Assembly (NCBI RefSeq): GCF_023502425.1
Contig: NZ_JAMFMA010000004.1
Coordinates: forward strand, 265,475 to 329,474
Direction of reading: 5' to 3'
DNA from: Flagellimonas spongiicola
Lineage (GTDB): Bacteria; Bacteroidota; Bacteroidia; Flavobacteriales; Flavobacteriaceae
Length of the DNA stretch: 64,000 bases
Position 1 is the first letter of the stretch, and each line of letters starts with the position of its first letter. The position numbers and the translations under genes were made by a program. The notes beneath the pieces were generated by a model. That model was not told the DNA's origin, searched no databases, and saw only the letters and a program-made list of their open reading frames with translations. Below are positions 35,124 through 44,497 of this stretch, piece after piece.

Positions 35124-36395
35124 TTACAATCGATCCGTCACCCATTCTTTTGGAAAGAAACTTTTGATGTCAAACACGATAGTATTGTTACTTGACTTTA
35201 AGTTTGGCAAGTCCAGGTTTTTAAATTCTTCATGGCCCACGGATAGTATTATTGCGTCATATCCTTTGCCGATTTTAGGCGCTAAGCTTAGACCATACTC
35301 ATCAAACACTTCTTCTTTGTTGGCATAAGGGTCGTAAACGTCCATGTCCGTACCAAAATTTTTCAGTTCTCTTACCATATCGATAACCCTAGAATTTCTT
35401 ATGTCCGGACAGTTCTCTTTAAATGTTATTCCGAGAACTAGGATTTTGGCATTTTTGACCTTTAAGTCGTTTTTCACCATCAATTTAATAACCCGATTGG
35501 CAATGTAGATACCCATATCGTCATTTATCCGTCTACCGGATAGAATCACTTCAGGATGATATCCTAAACTTTCTGCCTTATGAGTTAGGTAATAAGGATC
35601 TACACTAATACAATGTCCTCCAACAAGTCCAGGTCTAAACGGTAAAAAGTTCCATTTTGTACCAGCAGCTTCCAATGCTTCAACAGTATCAATACCTAGG
35701 CGGTCAAAAATCAAGGCAAACTCATTGACCAGTGAAATATTCAAATCACGCTGTGTATTTTCCATGATTTTGGAGGCTTCAGCGACTTTAATACTTGACG
35801 CCTTGTGTGTACCTACGGTGATAATTTCATTATATAGTTGATCAACAAAATTTGCGATTTCAGGTGTACTGCCGGAAGTAACCTTTACAATGTTGTGTAC
35901 TCTTCTTTGTTTGTCCCCGGGATTTATTCTTTCAGGAGAATATCCGCAAAAGAAGTCTTCATTGAAAACTAGCCCGCTATGTTCTTCAAGTACTGGTACA
36001 CAATCTTCTTCTGTACAACCTGGATATACAGTGGATTCGTAGATTACGATGTCACCTTTGGAAAGTTGCTTCCCAACAGTTTTACTAGCTCCTTTTAATG
36101 GATTAAGATTCGGTTTTTTTGAACCGTCTATTGGAGTAGGAACGGTAACTATGTAAATGTTGGCAGATTTTAAATCATCATCGTTATGTGAGAAATTAAT
36201 TTTTGCCATGAAATCCAAATCTTCATCGTCAACTTCCCCGGTAGCGTCATGGCCACTTTTAAGTTCTTCGATTTTGTTTGTATCTATATCAAATCCGATA
36301 ACATCGAATCCATTTTTGACAAATTCAACTGCTAATGGAATTCCAACGTATCCAAGACCAATTATAGCAAGCTTGTTATTTTTAATATTTTCCAT
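35124..36395 (-). CDS. Nucleotide-sugar 6-dehydrogenase (TviB/WbpA type)
   Basis: A 423-residue UDP-sugar dehydrogenase. The Rossmann loop is LAIIGLGYVGIPLAVEF, with the TviB-like GHDATGEVDDEDL following. Catalytic Cys262 lies in GLVGGHCISVDPYYL, and ESTVYPGCTEE is near residue 120. TviB/WbpA-type enzymes oxidise UDP-GlcNAc or UDP-GalNAc at C6 to the uronic acid in two NAD-dependent steps. This differs from the UDP-glucose enzyme at 41735. A TTTG-N23-TACTTTTG promoter is found upstream, so it is probably a single-gene unit. Confidence 0.88.
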   Translation of the reverse strand: MENIKNNKLAIIGLGYVGIPLAVEFVKNGFDVIGFDIDTNKIEELKSGHDATGEVDDEDLDFMAKINFSHNDDDLKSANIYIVTVPTPIDGSKKPNLNPLKGASKTVGKQLSKGDIVIYESTVYPGCTEEDCVPVLEEHSGLVFNEDFFCGYSPERINPGDKQRRVHNIVKVTSGSTPEIANFVDQLYNEIITVGTHKASSIKVAEASKIMENTQRDLNISLVNEFALIFDRLGIDTVEALEAAGTKWNFLPFRPGLVGGHCISVDPYYLTHKAESLGYHPEVILSGRRINDDMGIYIANRVIKLMVKNDLKVKNAKILVLGITFKENCPDIRNSRVIDMVRELKNFGTDMDVYDPYANKEEVFDEYGLSLAPKIGKGYDAIILSVGHEEFKNLDLPNLKSSNNTIVFDIKSFFPKEWVTDRL

Positions 36396-36429
36396 TATTT
36401 AGGATAGGTTATTTTAATATAAAATCTGA

Positions 36430-36464
36430 CAAAAGTACAATTTAACAGGAAATGTTGGTGCAAA
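36430..36464 (-). promoter_or_regulatory. Bacteroidota-type promoter for the TviB-like dehydrogenase
   Basis: On the minus strand, TTTG (36461-36464) is followed after 23 bases by TACTTTTG (36430-36437). Both elements match the Bacteroidota sigma factor consensus, at the long end of normal spacing. Transcription would start near 36425, about 30 bases before the ATG at 36395. This is one of the two best two-element promoters I found. Confidence 0.6.
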
Positions 36465-36621
36465 TCAATTAGCAGTTCAAAAACAAAACACCACCTACAT
36501 TCTTTATCTTTTTTATGATTGTGCTTGATTTCAAAGAATGAACGACGCTATTGTTAAAGTATTGTTGGCATTCCTAAAAATATACTGCTATCTTATTTTT
36601 TTGATGTAATTCTAGTTTTAG

Positions 36622-38058
36622 TTATTTTTTTAAAAACTTTCTACTCATGGCAAATAAACTGTTCCATTCTTCAATTTTAAATATTCTCATACACAAATAA
36701 TACGAACCAAGTGCGGCAAGCGGAGCAATGCATACCTTCACTAAATTATCGTCAATAAAGTAAACGGAAAGAAAGGTTACCATTACCATTAGTATTGATG
36801 ATAAAAAAATCATTTTCATGTCCTTAATCTGTGACAGTGCACCGTATCCCATAATTTTACCAGGATGATATGTATTGATGAAAAAATGTATAATGGTTGA
36901 GATCAATTCTGCCAACGCTATAATCACAATCCCATATTTTAAGGATACAACCAGCAAAACAACACGTATAGCGATTTTTGAATATTGTTGTCTAAGCGCC
37001 AAATCCGTTCTACCAATGACATAGAGTAGATTAACGTTTATACCTGAGATAATGGTAATTAAACGGGCAATACAGAAGAATTGCATTATAGGAGCAGCTG
37101 GTGCCCATTTCTCAGTTAATAATGTAATGATAATGGGTTTTGCCATTAAGGCCAATAACAAAAAAACTGGTATTGTTATTAGCGCCGTCAATTTGATAAC
37201 TTTTCTAGTTTGCGCTATAAGTACATCTCGTTGTTCCTGAATTGTGGATAAACCCGGTAGCAATACGCTGTCTAAAATTGAACTTATGGTTCCGTAAACA
37301 AAATCTGAAAATTGTGTGCCACGGGTGTAGTATCCAAGGTCCTTGGTGCTGATTAACTTAGCGATAAATAACGCATAGAAATTGTTTACAGCGACTCCCA
37401 GTAAAGATGATACCAATAAATTTGATCCGTAAGAGAACAAGGTTCCAAATGATGCTTTTGAAAATAAAAGACGCGGTTTCCATCGAACCCAAAACCAAGT
37501 CATTACCAATGAAAGAATCGATTTCAATAAAGTTTGATAGGCTAACGCCCAGACACCGTAGCCTTCCATTGCCAAGTATATGGCTACCATGCCAGCTCCA
37601 AAAACCGAAATGAAGTTGATCTTTGCCAAGGTCTTAAAGTCCAGGTCAATGTTCAGTAGTGTGGTAGGAACTGTAAACAATGAATTGATGATCAATACCA
37701 AGGCCAAAACTCTTAGAAGATTTTTAAGAACGTCCAATTCATAAAAATCAGCTATGTAAGGTGCAGTAATCCAGAGAAGTATGTAGCAGACCAAAGAAAT
37801 AAGTAAATTAAACCAGAAAACGGTTGACTTATCTTCTTCCGTTCGATCCTGTTTTTGGATTAGAGCTTTGGTGAAGCCGCTGTCTATAAAAACGTTGGAT
37901 ATTGCAATAAACACATATAGAATACCAATTATACCATATTCCTTGGGTGTTAAAATTCTTGCTAGTATGATACCAATAACGAATTGTACCAGCTGAATGG
38001 AAATTTTTTCCAAACCACTCCATACTACTCCATGAAACATTTTCTTCCCTAGGCTCAT
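36622..38058 (-). CDS. Wzx-type polysaccharide flippase, copy 2
   Basis: A 478-residue MOP/PST-family flippase with about fourteen hydrophobic segments, clearly paralogous to the protein at 31978-33429. Shared stretches include LLTEKW-PA-PIMQ, FCIAR-ITIISG, NLLYVIGRTDL and HFFINTY-PGKIMGYG. It starts MSLGKKMFHGVVWSG. The gene is flanked by unrelated sugar-modification genes and has no adjoining polymerase. It might flip a second glycan, or the same unit with different decoration. Confidence 0.87.
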   Translation of the reverse strand: MSLGKKMFHGVVWSGLEKISIQLVQFVIGIILARILTPKEYGIIGILYVFIAISNVFIDSGFTKALIQKQDRTEEDKSTVFWFNLLISLVCYILLWITAPYIADFYELDVLKNLLRVLALVLIINSLFTVPTTLLNIDLDFKTLAKINFISVFGAGMVAIYLAMEGYGVWALAYQTLLKSILSLVMTWFWVRWKPRLLFSKASFGTLFSYGSNLLVSSLLGVAVNNFYALFIAKLISTKDLGYYTRGTQFSDFVYGTISSILDSVLLPGLSTIQEQRDVLIAQTRKVIKLTALITIPVFLLLALMAKPIIITLLTEKWAPAAPIMQFFCIARLITIISGINVNLLYVIGRTDLALRQQYSKIAIRVVLLVVSLKYGIVIIALAELISTIIHFFINTYHPGKIMGYGALSQIKDMKMIFLSSILMVMVTFLSVYFIDDNLVKVCIAPLAALGSYYLCMRIFKIEEWNSLFAMSRKFLKK

Positions 38059-38126
38059 TTAGGCTAATTCGAGGTGGCAAATATCGGATTAATACCTAAG
38101 GATTGTTAAAGACCTAGTTAAAAGGA

Positions 38127-38160
38127 TAAAAAAAACGGGCAAGCGATCTGCTTACCCGTT
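38127..38160 (-). terminator. Rho-independent terminator after the beta-helix lipoprotein gene
   Basis: On the minus strand, AACGGGTAAGC (38160-38150) and GCTTGCCCGTT (38144-38134) form an 11-bp stem with one G-U pair and a 5-base loop, followed directly by a run of T (A tract at 38127-38135 on the plus strand). It lies 25 bases beyond the gene's stop codon at 38185. Confidence 0.85.
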
Positions 38161-38184
38161 GATCTATAGGTATTGTAATGCTAT

Positions 38185-40380
38185 TTAGTTTGGCGCTGCG
38201 AAATTTACGTTAGACCAGGTGCAATTGGTCCAAGAAACATCGAAACTACTATATGGGGCATACTGTTCTTGCGCTTCGACATATAGTTTATCACCATTTT
38301 GGAAGTTGCAATTTTGGAATTGAAAATTTTCTGTACCAAAATAGACAATAGCTACGGAATCAAAATTGGTAACATTACAGTTTCTGAATGTGTAGTTTCT
38401 AGCAGTAGCTGAGAATGTGTTTCCGCCACCAATATTCAACATTCGATTTGTATTTTCAATAGTAACATTATCAAATGTATTGTTGTAACCTAAATCTTCT
38501 AAATCCCGATCACCGCCTGGTCCAACATATCCATCATCCTGTTCAACAAGGGTTATGGCAGTCCAAGTGTCTTTAATAAGTGTATTTCTAATTAGATTGT
38601 TGTTAGCACCATTTGCAATAAAAATATTGGCATGCCATTGACCAGAACCCGTACCTTCACCGTACACGGCACAATCTTCAATAATATTGTTTTTAACTCC
38701 TGAGAAGTTCAACTCAAAATTGGTTAACCTAGCAGTGCAATTTCTAAACGTATTGTACTCTGCTAAATCCTTCATGTCAAAACCGTGTCCTCCATGTTGT
38801 AATCCGGAAGCCCTGTCCGCTATGGAGTTCTGAACAACCGTGTTATTGGTACCTCCTGTCAATAGATAATAATAATCTGTTGGATTGCTAGGATTGTCCG
38901 CGTAAACGGTACAGTAATTCACAAGTGAGTTATCAGAATCGAATAATTTTATGGCTTCAGCAGTAGCATTTAATACAAAACTGTTCTCCAATAGCGATTC
39001 ATTTCCAGTGATTACGATTCCAAAACCGTCATAGGCATTATAACTTGATTGTGTTCCAAATTGTGTGGCGACAATATTTCTTAAAACCACATGTGAACCA
39101 GTAGAGCGAACACCTGTTCTATAATTGGTAATCTGGAAATTCTCGATTTCCACATAATCTTCGTATACTTTTAATCCAATGTCAGATCCAGAAGAAATCA
39201 GCGGCATTTTACTAGCATCCAGTTGATCTCCATAATTAAAGGTTGATCCTTGATTACTCACTAAATCACCAGGAGTGTTGGTATAGCCAATAATGCGTAT
39301 TGGATTTCCTGGCATACCTGAATTATCAACATTCAACTCAACACTTCCATAATTTCCTGCTTTTACATAAACTACATCGCCTGCAGCTGCCATTGCAAAT
39401 GCATGGGTGATACTCCATGCGTTATTTTCGGATAGTCCATTGTTGCTTGGACTACCATTCGGAGTTACATAATAAGCGCCATCTTCAGGTCGATTGTCTT
39501 GACCACCACCAGTATTGTCTCCGCCACCAGTATTGTCTCCACCGCCAGTATTGTCTCCACCGCCAGTGTTGTCTCCACCACCAGTATTGTCAGTATTGTC
39601 TCCGCCACCAGTATTGTCTCCACCACCAGTATTGTCTCCACCACCAGTATTGTCTCCACCACCAGTATTGTCTCCACCACCAGTGTTGTCTCCACTGCCA
39701 GAGTTACCTCCACCGGAATTTCCATTACCAGATTGCGGGTTTGGATCAACGTAACCAGGAGGAGCTTGATAGGTTACAACAAGTTTAGGACCATTATTGT
39801 TGGGATTCTCTTTAGAAGAAAATGCCAGGTCATTTCCTGAACTGTGTGTCATAACCAAGCTGAAAGCATCAGTTTCAATGTCAGAAGTGTTCAGACTTAG
39901 TTCTTGCTGACTACCTAAACTATAGGTTTTTCCCATTGTGCCCAGCAATACATCTGTGGATGGGGCATTGCTTCCGTTAAGGTTGGATTCCGACCAGTTT
40001 GTATTTTCTGATTTAAAGACGTTGATTGTGCCATCTCCTTGGTCACTATCAATCACAAAACTTAGGTTGGCATCAACTACTGGCCCAGGAAGTGTGCTTA
40101 AATCGAACATCATATAACTAGTTCGATTATCTTCTTCTAGTCTTATAATATTTAGGTTGTACCCTGCACTAGACTGTAGGTAGGCATCGTGTAGAGGTGA
40201 GAATGATTTTGTTAAGAGAACATAATTTCCGTCGGGGGATTCAGCGTCCTCGATATTTTTTTCTATTTCATCGGAAATTACCTCGTTAAAGATATCCGAG
40301 TCCTTACTACATGAGAGATTTAAGGTTAAAAGAAATACAAAAAGAATCAAAGCAATGAATTTTGTGGGGTGCAAATTCAT
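38185..40380 (-). CDS. Surface lipoprotein with DNRLRE-like domain, GGGDNT linker and parallel beta-helix
   Basis: A 731-residue lipoprotein. The signal peptide ends LNLSCSKDSD, with Cys24 as lipidation site. Residues about 50-205 look like a DNRLRE/CBM96-type beta-sandwich (TSYMMFDLSTLPG, SESNLNGSNAPSTDVLLGTMG). Residues about 215-300 form a low-complexity GGGDNT-repeat linker. Residues about 305-731 are a right-handed parallel beta-helix: YYVTPNGSPSNNGLSENNAWS start (DUF1565-like), then repeated N-rich turns (NNTFDN, NNLIRN, YNTFRN). Beta-helix proteins in such loci are lyases, epimerases or glycan-binding proteins; catalytic residues are not obvious. It may act on the polysaccharide made by this cluster at the cell surface. 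A strong terminator follows. Confidence 0.8.
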   Translation of the reverse strand: MNLHPTKFIALILFVFLLTLNLSCSKDSDIFNEVISDEIEKNIEDAESPDGNYVLLTKSFSPLHDAYLQSSAGYNLNIIRLEEDNRTSYMMFDLSTLPGPVVDANLSFVIDSDQGDGTINVFKSENTNWSESNLNGSNAPSTDVLLGTMGKTYSLGSQQELSLNTSDIETDAFSLVMTHSSGNDLAFSSKENPNNNGPKLVVTYQAPPGYVDPNPQSGNGNSGGGNSGSGDNTGGGDNTGGGDNTGGGDNTGGGDNTGGGDNTDNTGGGDNTGGGDNTGGGDNTGGGDNTGGGQDNRPEDGAYYVTPNGSPSNNGLSENNAWSITHAFAMAAAGDVVYVKAGNYGSVELNVDNSGMPGNPIRIIGYTNTPGDLVSNQGSTFNYGDQLDASKMPLISSGSDIGLKVYEDYVEIENFQITNYRTGVRSTGSHVVLRNIVATQFGTQSSYNAYDGFGIVITGNESLLENSFVLNATAEAIKLFDSDNSLVNYCTVYADNPSNPTDYYYLLTGGTNNTVVQNSIADRASGLQHGGHGFDMKDLAEYNTFRNCTARLTNFELNFSGVKNNIIEDCAVYGEGTGSGQWHANIFIANGANNNLIRNTLIKDTWTAITLVEQDDGYVGPGGDRDLEDLGYNNTFDNVTIENTNRMLNIGGGNTFSATARNYTFRNCNVTNFDSVAIVYFGTENFQFQNCNFQNGDKLYVEAQEQYAPYSSFDVSWTNCTWSNVNFAAPN
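39503..39698 (-). repeat. 18-base tandem repeat encoding GGGDNT
   Basis: About eleven near-identical 18-base units within the beta-helix lipoprotein gene. On the plus strand the unit reads AGTATTGTCTCC(A/G)CC(A/G)CC. One partial 9-base copy (DNT alone) interrupts the array after the fifth perfect unit. Third-position differences between units are few. The array would be a natural site for slipped-strand length change, always in frame because the unit is 18 bases. Confidence 0.9.
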
Positions 40381-40632
40381 ACGTAGTGTAAATTAAGTTA
40401 TTTTAGGTGACATTTGGGAATGTAAAATTAGGCGATTACTCAATAACTCCGACCAAAAGCTTTGTTTTTTCGATGAAATGCACCTTTTTTTAATTTCCAA
40501 GCAATTTTTATTTATTGCTCTACTACGTGATGAATTAGTGTTTTGGATTATTTTAAATTTATTTTTAACGCACTTTTATGAAAATCATCGATAAACTGCG
40601 GTTTTCGTTAACATTTGACTGTGTTCACGTTT

Positions 40633-41658
40633 CTATTTACCATAATAAATCTGATACCATTTCACAAAAGATTTAACCCCTTCTTTTACTGATACGGAAG
40701 GTTGATATTTGTAATCTTTTATCAATTCACTTACATCTGCCCATGTATTTTCTACATCTCCTGGTTGCATTGGCAGCATTTCTTTTACAGCTTCTTGGTT
40801 AAGGTTTTTCTCAATTTCCTCAATGAAATCCAACAGATTAACAGACTTGGTATTTCCAATATTATATACTTTATACAAAGAGCGGGAGGAACCAAGGTCT
40901 TTTGTTTCCGTAAGTACTTTATAGATTCCTTGGGCAATATCTTGTACATAGGTGAAATCCCTTTTCATTTGGCCGTGGTTAAAGACTTTCAACGGTTTGC
41001 CAGTTGCGATGGCTTCTGTAAACAAGAACATTGCCATGTCTGGTCTTCCCCATGGCCCATATACTGTAAAGAAACGTAGTCCAGTAGTTTGCAAACCGTA
41101 TAAATGACTGTACGTATGTGCCATTAATTCGTTGCTTTTTTTGCTGGCAGCGTATATACTAATTGGTTGGTCTACATTATCGTTAACGTTAAAAGGGATT
41201 TTTTCATTTAAACCATAAACACTTGAGCTACTAGCATAAACTAGGTGTTCAACAGAATTGTTTTTGCAACATTCTAAAATGTTCATAAATCCGACCATAT
41301 TACTGGAGACGTATGCACCTGGATTTTTCAAACTATAACGAACTCCAACCTGTGCAGCAAGATTACAAACTGCTTCAAAACGCTGCTCTGCAAAGAGTTT
41401 GTTCAGTGTTTTGGTATCTTCTAAGGAAATTTTTAAAAACTTGAACTTCGCACCATGTTTACTGCTAATTGCAACGGATTTCAAGTCATCGGCGGCATGT
41501 TGATCAATACCTAATTCCGCTAAGCGATCATACTTTAACTGTGGATTGTAATAATCGTTGATATTGTCTATTCCAACTACATCATGTCCATTTTGTAACA
41601 ATAGTTCACTTACATGGTAACCAATAAATCCAGCAGCTCCAGTGACCAATATTTTCAT
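40633..41658 (-). CDS. UDP-glucuronate 4-epimerase (CapI/LspL type)
   Basis: A 341-residue extended SDR enzyme, start MKILVTGAAGFIGYHVSELL, with NAD loop GAAGFIG. The family signature IDNINDYYNPQLKYDRL follows the second strand, and the catalytic motif is Y169-A-A-S-K173. These features mark the UDP-glucuronate 4-epimerase group, giving UDP-galacturonate. The gene is 76 bases downstream of UDP-glucose dehydrogenase on the same strand, so the pair provides UDP-GlcA then UDP-GalA. UDP-glucose 4-epimerase is the less likely alternative. Confidence 0.87.
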   Translation of the reverse strand: MKILVTGAAGFIGYHVSELLLQNGHDVVGIDNINDYYNPQLKYDRLAELGIDQHAADDLKSVAISSKHGAKFKFLKISLEDTKTLNKLFAEQRFEAVCNLAAQVGVRYSLKNPGAYVSSNMVGFMNILECCKNNSVEHLVYASSSSVYGLNEKIPFNVNDNVDQPISIYAASKKSNELMAHTYSHLYGLQTTGLRFFTVYGPWGRPDMAMFLFTEAIATGKPLKVFNHGQMKRDFTYVQDIAQGIYKVLTETKDLGSSRSLYKVYNIGNTKSVNLLDFIEEIEKNLNQEAVKEMLPMQPGDVENTWADVSELIKDYKYQPSVSVKEGVKSFVKWYQIYYGK

Positions 41659-41734
41659 GCTTCCCTTTTAATGGTATTATAATAAGGGTTGCAAATTACG
41701 ATTTTTATCGTGCTGATCTGTTGTCCTTGTTTAA

Positions 41735-43135
41735 TTAATGGGATTGTCCAATTTTATAGAACTTAAACCCTAACTTTTCCATTTTTTCATTTTCCAAAAT
41801 CCTTCTGCCGTCAAAGACAAATGCCGGTTTTAACATGATTTCATGGATTTTTTGCCAGTCATAAGTTTTGAATTCATCCCATTCAGTCAAAATGGCTATG
41901 GCGTGTGATTGCTCCGCTGCTTCCATGGGGTCACTTACAACCTTTAATAATCTACGGTTTTCTTCTGGACTTCGTGTACCCAAATAATCGAGATCATTAT
42001 AAATGGTCTCTTCCTTTACTTTTGGGTCATAGACCACTACTTGGGCCATTTCATCGAGTAATGCATCTGCAATGTAAATTGCTGCCGACTCCCTAGTGTC
42101 ATTAGTATCTTTTTTGAAAGCCCAACCATAAAAAGCAATTTTCTTACCCGAAACTGTATTGTATAATGTAGAAACAATATTATCAGCAAAACGTCTTTTT
42201 TGGTAGTCGTTCATAATGATGACCTGTTCCCAATAATCTGCAACCTCGGTCAAACCAAAACTTTTGGCGATATAAACAAGATTCAAAATATCCTTTTGAA
42301 AGCATGACCCACCAAATCCAACAGAAGAGTTCAAGAATTTTGAGCCTATTCTACTATCAAAACCGATAGCTCGCGAGACTTCAGCAACATTGGCGTCTGT
42401 TTTTTCACAAAGTGCTGATATTGAATTTATTGATGAGACACGTTGTGCCAGAAAGGCATTTGCTACAAGCTTGGACAATTCTGACGACCAAACGTTGGTT
42501 TGCAGCACCCGATCTTTAGGTATCCAATGTTCATAAACCCAACTAAGTGCATCCTTAGCTGCCTGTCCGGCAGCCGTTTCGTCACCTCCAATTAAGACCC
42601 TGTCCGCATTTAGCAAATCTTCTATTGCAGTTCCTTCAGCAAGAAACTCTGGATTGGAAAGTATTTCAAATTTCACACCTTTACCTGTATTGTCCAATAT
42701 GCTTTTTAGTGCTTCGGCTGTACGCACTGGTAAGGTGGATTTTTCCACTACAATTTTATCTTCTTTAGCTACCCTGGCAATATTCCTGGCGCATAACTCA
42801 ATATTCTTCAAGTCCGCTGCTTGCCCTTTACCTTTACCATATGTCTTAGTCGGGGTGTTCACGGATATGAAAATCATCTCCGCCTCGTCAATCCCTTTGT
42901 CAACGTCTGAAGAAAAGAACAAATTCTTGCCTCTAGTTTGCGCAACAATCTCCTTTAATCCGGGTTCATATATGGGCAGTTTATCTAGGTCTTCATCGTT
43001 CCATTGGGCAATGCGCTTTTCATTCAAGTCAACAACCGTGACTTGGATTTCAGGACATTTTAAAGCAATTACGGACATTGTGGGACCGCCAACATAACCA
43101 GCACCAATACAACAGATTTTTGTGATTTTTTTCAT
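41735..43135 (-). CDS. ugd: UDP-glucose 6-dehydrogenase
   Basis: A 466-residue enzyme of the longer eukaryote-like UGDH group. The N-terminus is [20 protein letters not shown] and the catalytic Cys278 is in [35 protein letters not shown] and [11 protein letters not shown] are also typical. It oxidises UDP-glucose to UDP-glucuronate in two NAD-dependent steps in the cytosol. It lies upstream of the CapI-like epimerase and is divergent from the DegT gene, with a 234-base promoter region between them. Confidence 0.93.
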   Translation of the reverse strand: MKKITKICCIGAGYVGGPTMSVIALKCPEIQVTVVDLNEKRIAQWNDEDLDKLPIYEPGLKEIVAQTRGKNLFFSSDVDKGIDEAEMIFISVNTPTKTYGKGKGQAADLKNIELCARNIARVAKEDKIVVEKSTLPVRTAEALKSILDNTGKGVKFEILSNPEFLAEGTAIEDLLNADRVLIGGDETAAGQAAKDALSWVYEHWIPKDRVLQTNVWSSELSKLVANAFLAQRVSSINSISALCEKTDANVAEVSRAIGFDSRIGSKFLNSSVGFGGSCFQKDILNLVYIAKSFGLTEVADYWEQVIIMNDYQKRRFADNIVSTLYNTVSGKKIAFYGWAFKKDTNDTRESAAIYIADALLDEMAQVVVYDPKVKEETIYNDLDYLGTRSPEENRRLLKVVSDPMEAAEQSHAIAILTEWDEFKTYDWQKIHEIMLKPAFVFDGRRILENEKMEKLGFKFYKIGQSH

Positions 43136-43302
43136 CAGGAATATTTTTCAGCTGCAAAGATTATAAAATTAAAGATCGTGATCCTAATGCTTTTGGACAA
43201 AATATACGCTCTAACGGATAAATGACACAGCTTGAATGTTCATATATGCAATCCAAGGGGCAAAGGGTTCATTTAATCGATATTTTTATGGCTTTAACGA
43301 AT

Positions 43303-43337
43303 ATTGGGGATTTAAGCTAAGGGGATATCTATTTTTG
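43303..43337 (+). promoter_or_regulatory. Promoter for the DegT-WbpM-Wza-Wzc operon
   Basis: TATTTTTG (43330-43337) matches TAnnTTTG, and ATTG (43303-43306) lies 23 bases upstream in the -33 position. Transcription would begin near 43342, at the start of a 9-codon reading frame that leads into the DegT gene. Confidence 0.5.
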
Positions 43338-43340
43338 AAC

Positions 43341-43370
43341 ATGAAAAACCTCAAAAAACCCAAATTTTGA
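43341..43370 (+). CDS. Possible 9-codon leader ORF overlapping the DegT start
   Basis: ATG at 43341 begins a reading frame of nine codons (MKNLKKPKF) whose TGA stop overlaps the ATG of the aminotransferase gene as TGATG. The arrangement would allow translational coupling. It is very short and rich in Lys codons, so it may be chance. If transcription starts near 43342, its ATG may even lie at or just outside the message end. Confidence 0.25.
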   Translation: MKNLKKPKF

Positions 43371-44497
43371 TGACCAAAACCAGAATATGGCTATCATCAC
43401 CCCACATGGGCGGTACAGAGCAACTTTATGTTAAAGAGGCTTTTGATAGCAATTGGGTGGCCCCACTCGGTCCCAATGTCAATTTTTTTGAAAATTCCTT
43501 GGAATCTTATTTGAACAACAATGTCCATGCCGCAGCCTTGAGCTCAGGTACAGGGGCAATCCATCTTGGATTGCAGCTCTTAGGTGTTGGGAAAGGGGAT
43601 GAAGTGCTATGTCAGAGTTTCACCTTTTCGGCTTCAGCTAACCCAATTAACTATTTGGGAGCTACGCCAGTGTTTATTGATAGTGAGTCGAAAACATGGA
43701 ATATTTCACCAGAGTTATTGGAAAAGGCAATTTTGGATAGAATATCCAATGGGAAAAAACCAAAAGCAATTGTAGCAGTGCATTTGTATGGTATGCCTTA
43801 TCAAATTGAGGAAATACAGGAAATTTCAAAAAAATATGGAATTCCTGTAATAGAAGATAGTGCAGAGGCTTTGGGAAGCGAATATAAAGAGATGAAATGT
43901 GGACAGTTTGGCGAAATAGGTATTTTTTCCTTTAATGGGAACAAGATAATCACCACATCTGGAGGTGGCGCCTTGCTGACAAAGAATGAATCCATAAAGC
44001 AAAAAGCCGTCCATTTAGCTACGCAGGCAAGGGATAAAGCACCGCATTACCAACATTCCAAAATTGGATACAATTATAGGATGAGCAATGTTCTTGCTGG
44101 TATTGGACGCGGACAAATGGAAGTGATTGATGATAGGGTAGCGGCAAGACGTTTCAATTTTGATTATTATTTGAAAAATTTATCGGGTATCGCTGGAATC
44201 GAGTTTCTTGAAGAGCCTGAAGGTTTTTACAGCAATAGATGGTTGACATGCATACTGACAGATAGTTTTGACAAAAGAGAAAGCATTCGTTTGGCACTTG
44301 ACCAGGAAGATATAGAATCTAGACCACTTTGGAAACCAATGCACCTACAACCTGTATTTGCGAGTTGTTTGCATTTTTCAGATGGAACTTCAGAAGATCT
44401 TTTCAATCGAGGACTTTGTTTACCTAGTGGCTCCAATATGGAGCAGGAAGATTTGGAAAGAGTCGTTTCAATAATTAAAAAAGTTGCATTGGCATGA
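43370..44497 (+). CDS. DegT/DnrJ/EryC1/StrS aminotransferase (PglE-like)
   Basis: A 375-residue PLP-dependent sugar aminotransferase. ATG at 43370 is taken over an in-frame TTG at 43367. The N-terminus RIWLSSPHMGGTEQLYVKEAF is typical of the PglE group. The PLP lysine is K192 in FSFNGNKIITTSGGG, and the region VIEDSAEALGSEYK carries the Asp that contacts the PLP pyridine nitrogen. It should transfer an amino group to C4 of the 4-keto-6-deoxy sugar made by the next gene, which overlaps it by 4 bases (ATGA). The product would be UDP-4-amino-4,6-dideoxy-GlcNAc. No PglD-like acetyltransferase is seen in the window. Confidence 0.88.
   Translation: MTKTRIWLSSPHMGGTEQLYVKEAFDSNWVAPLGPNVNFFENSLESYLNNNVHAAALSSGTGAIHLGLQLLGVGKGDEVLCQSFTFSASANPINYLGATPVFIDSESKTWNISPELLEKAILDRISNGKKPKAIVAVHLYGMPYQIEEIQEISKKYGIPVIEDSAEALGSEYKEMKCGQFGEIGIFSFNGNKIITTSGGGALLTKNESIKQKAVHLATQARDKAPHYQHSKIGYNYRMSNVLAGIGRGQMEVIDDRVAARRFNFDYYLKNLSGIAGIEFLEEPEGFYSNRWLTCILTDSFDKRESIRLALDQEDIESRPLWKPMHLQPVFASCLHFSDGTSEDLFNRGLCLPSGSNMEQEDLERVVSIIKKVALA

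Noticed and set aside
39503..39698. CRISPR-like array
   Set aside because: The units are contiguous 18-base repeats with no spacers and keep the reading frame of a coding gene, so this is a coding tandem repeat.
39417..39840. Plus-strand and alternate-frame open reading frames over the GGGDNT repeat
   Set aside because: They are antisense or shifted readings of an 18-base tandem repeat inside the beta-helix lipoprotein gene. Their monotonous composition reflects the repeat, not a real protein.
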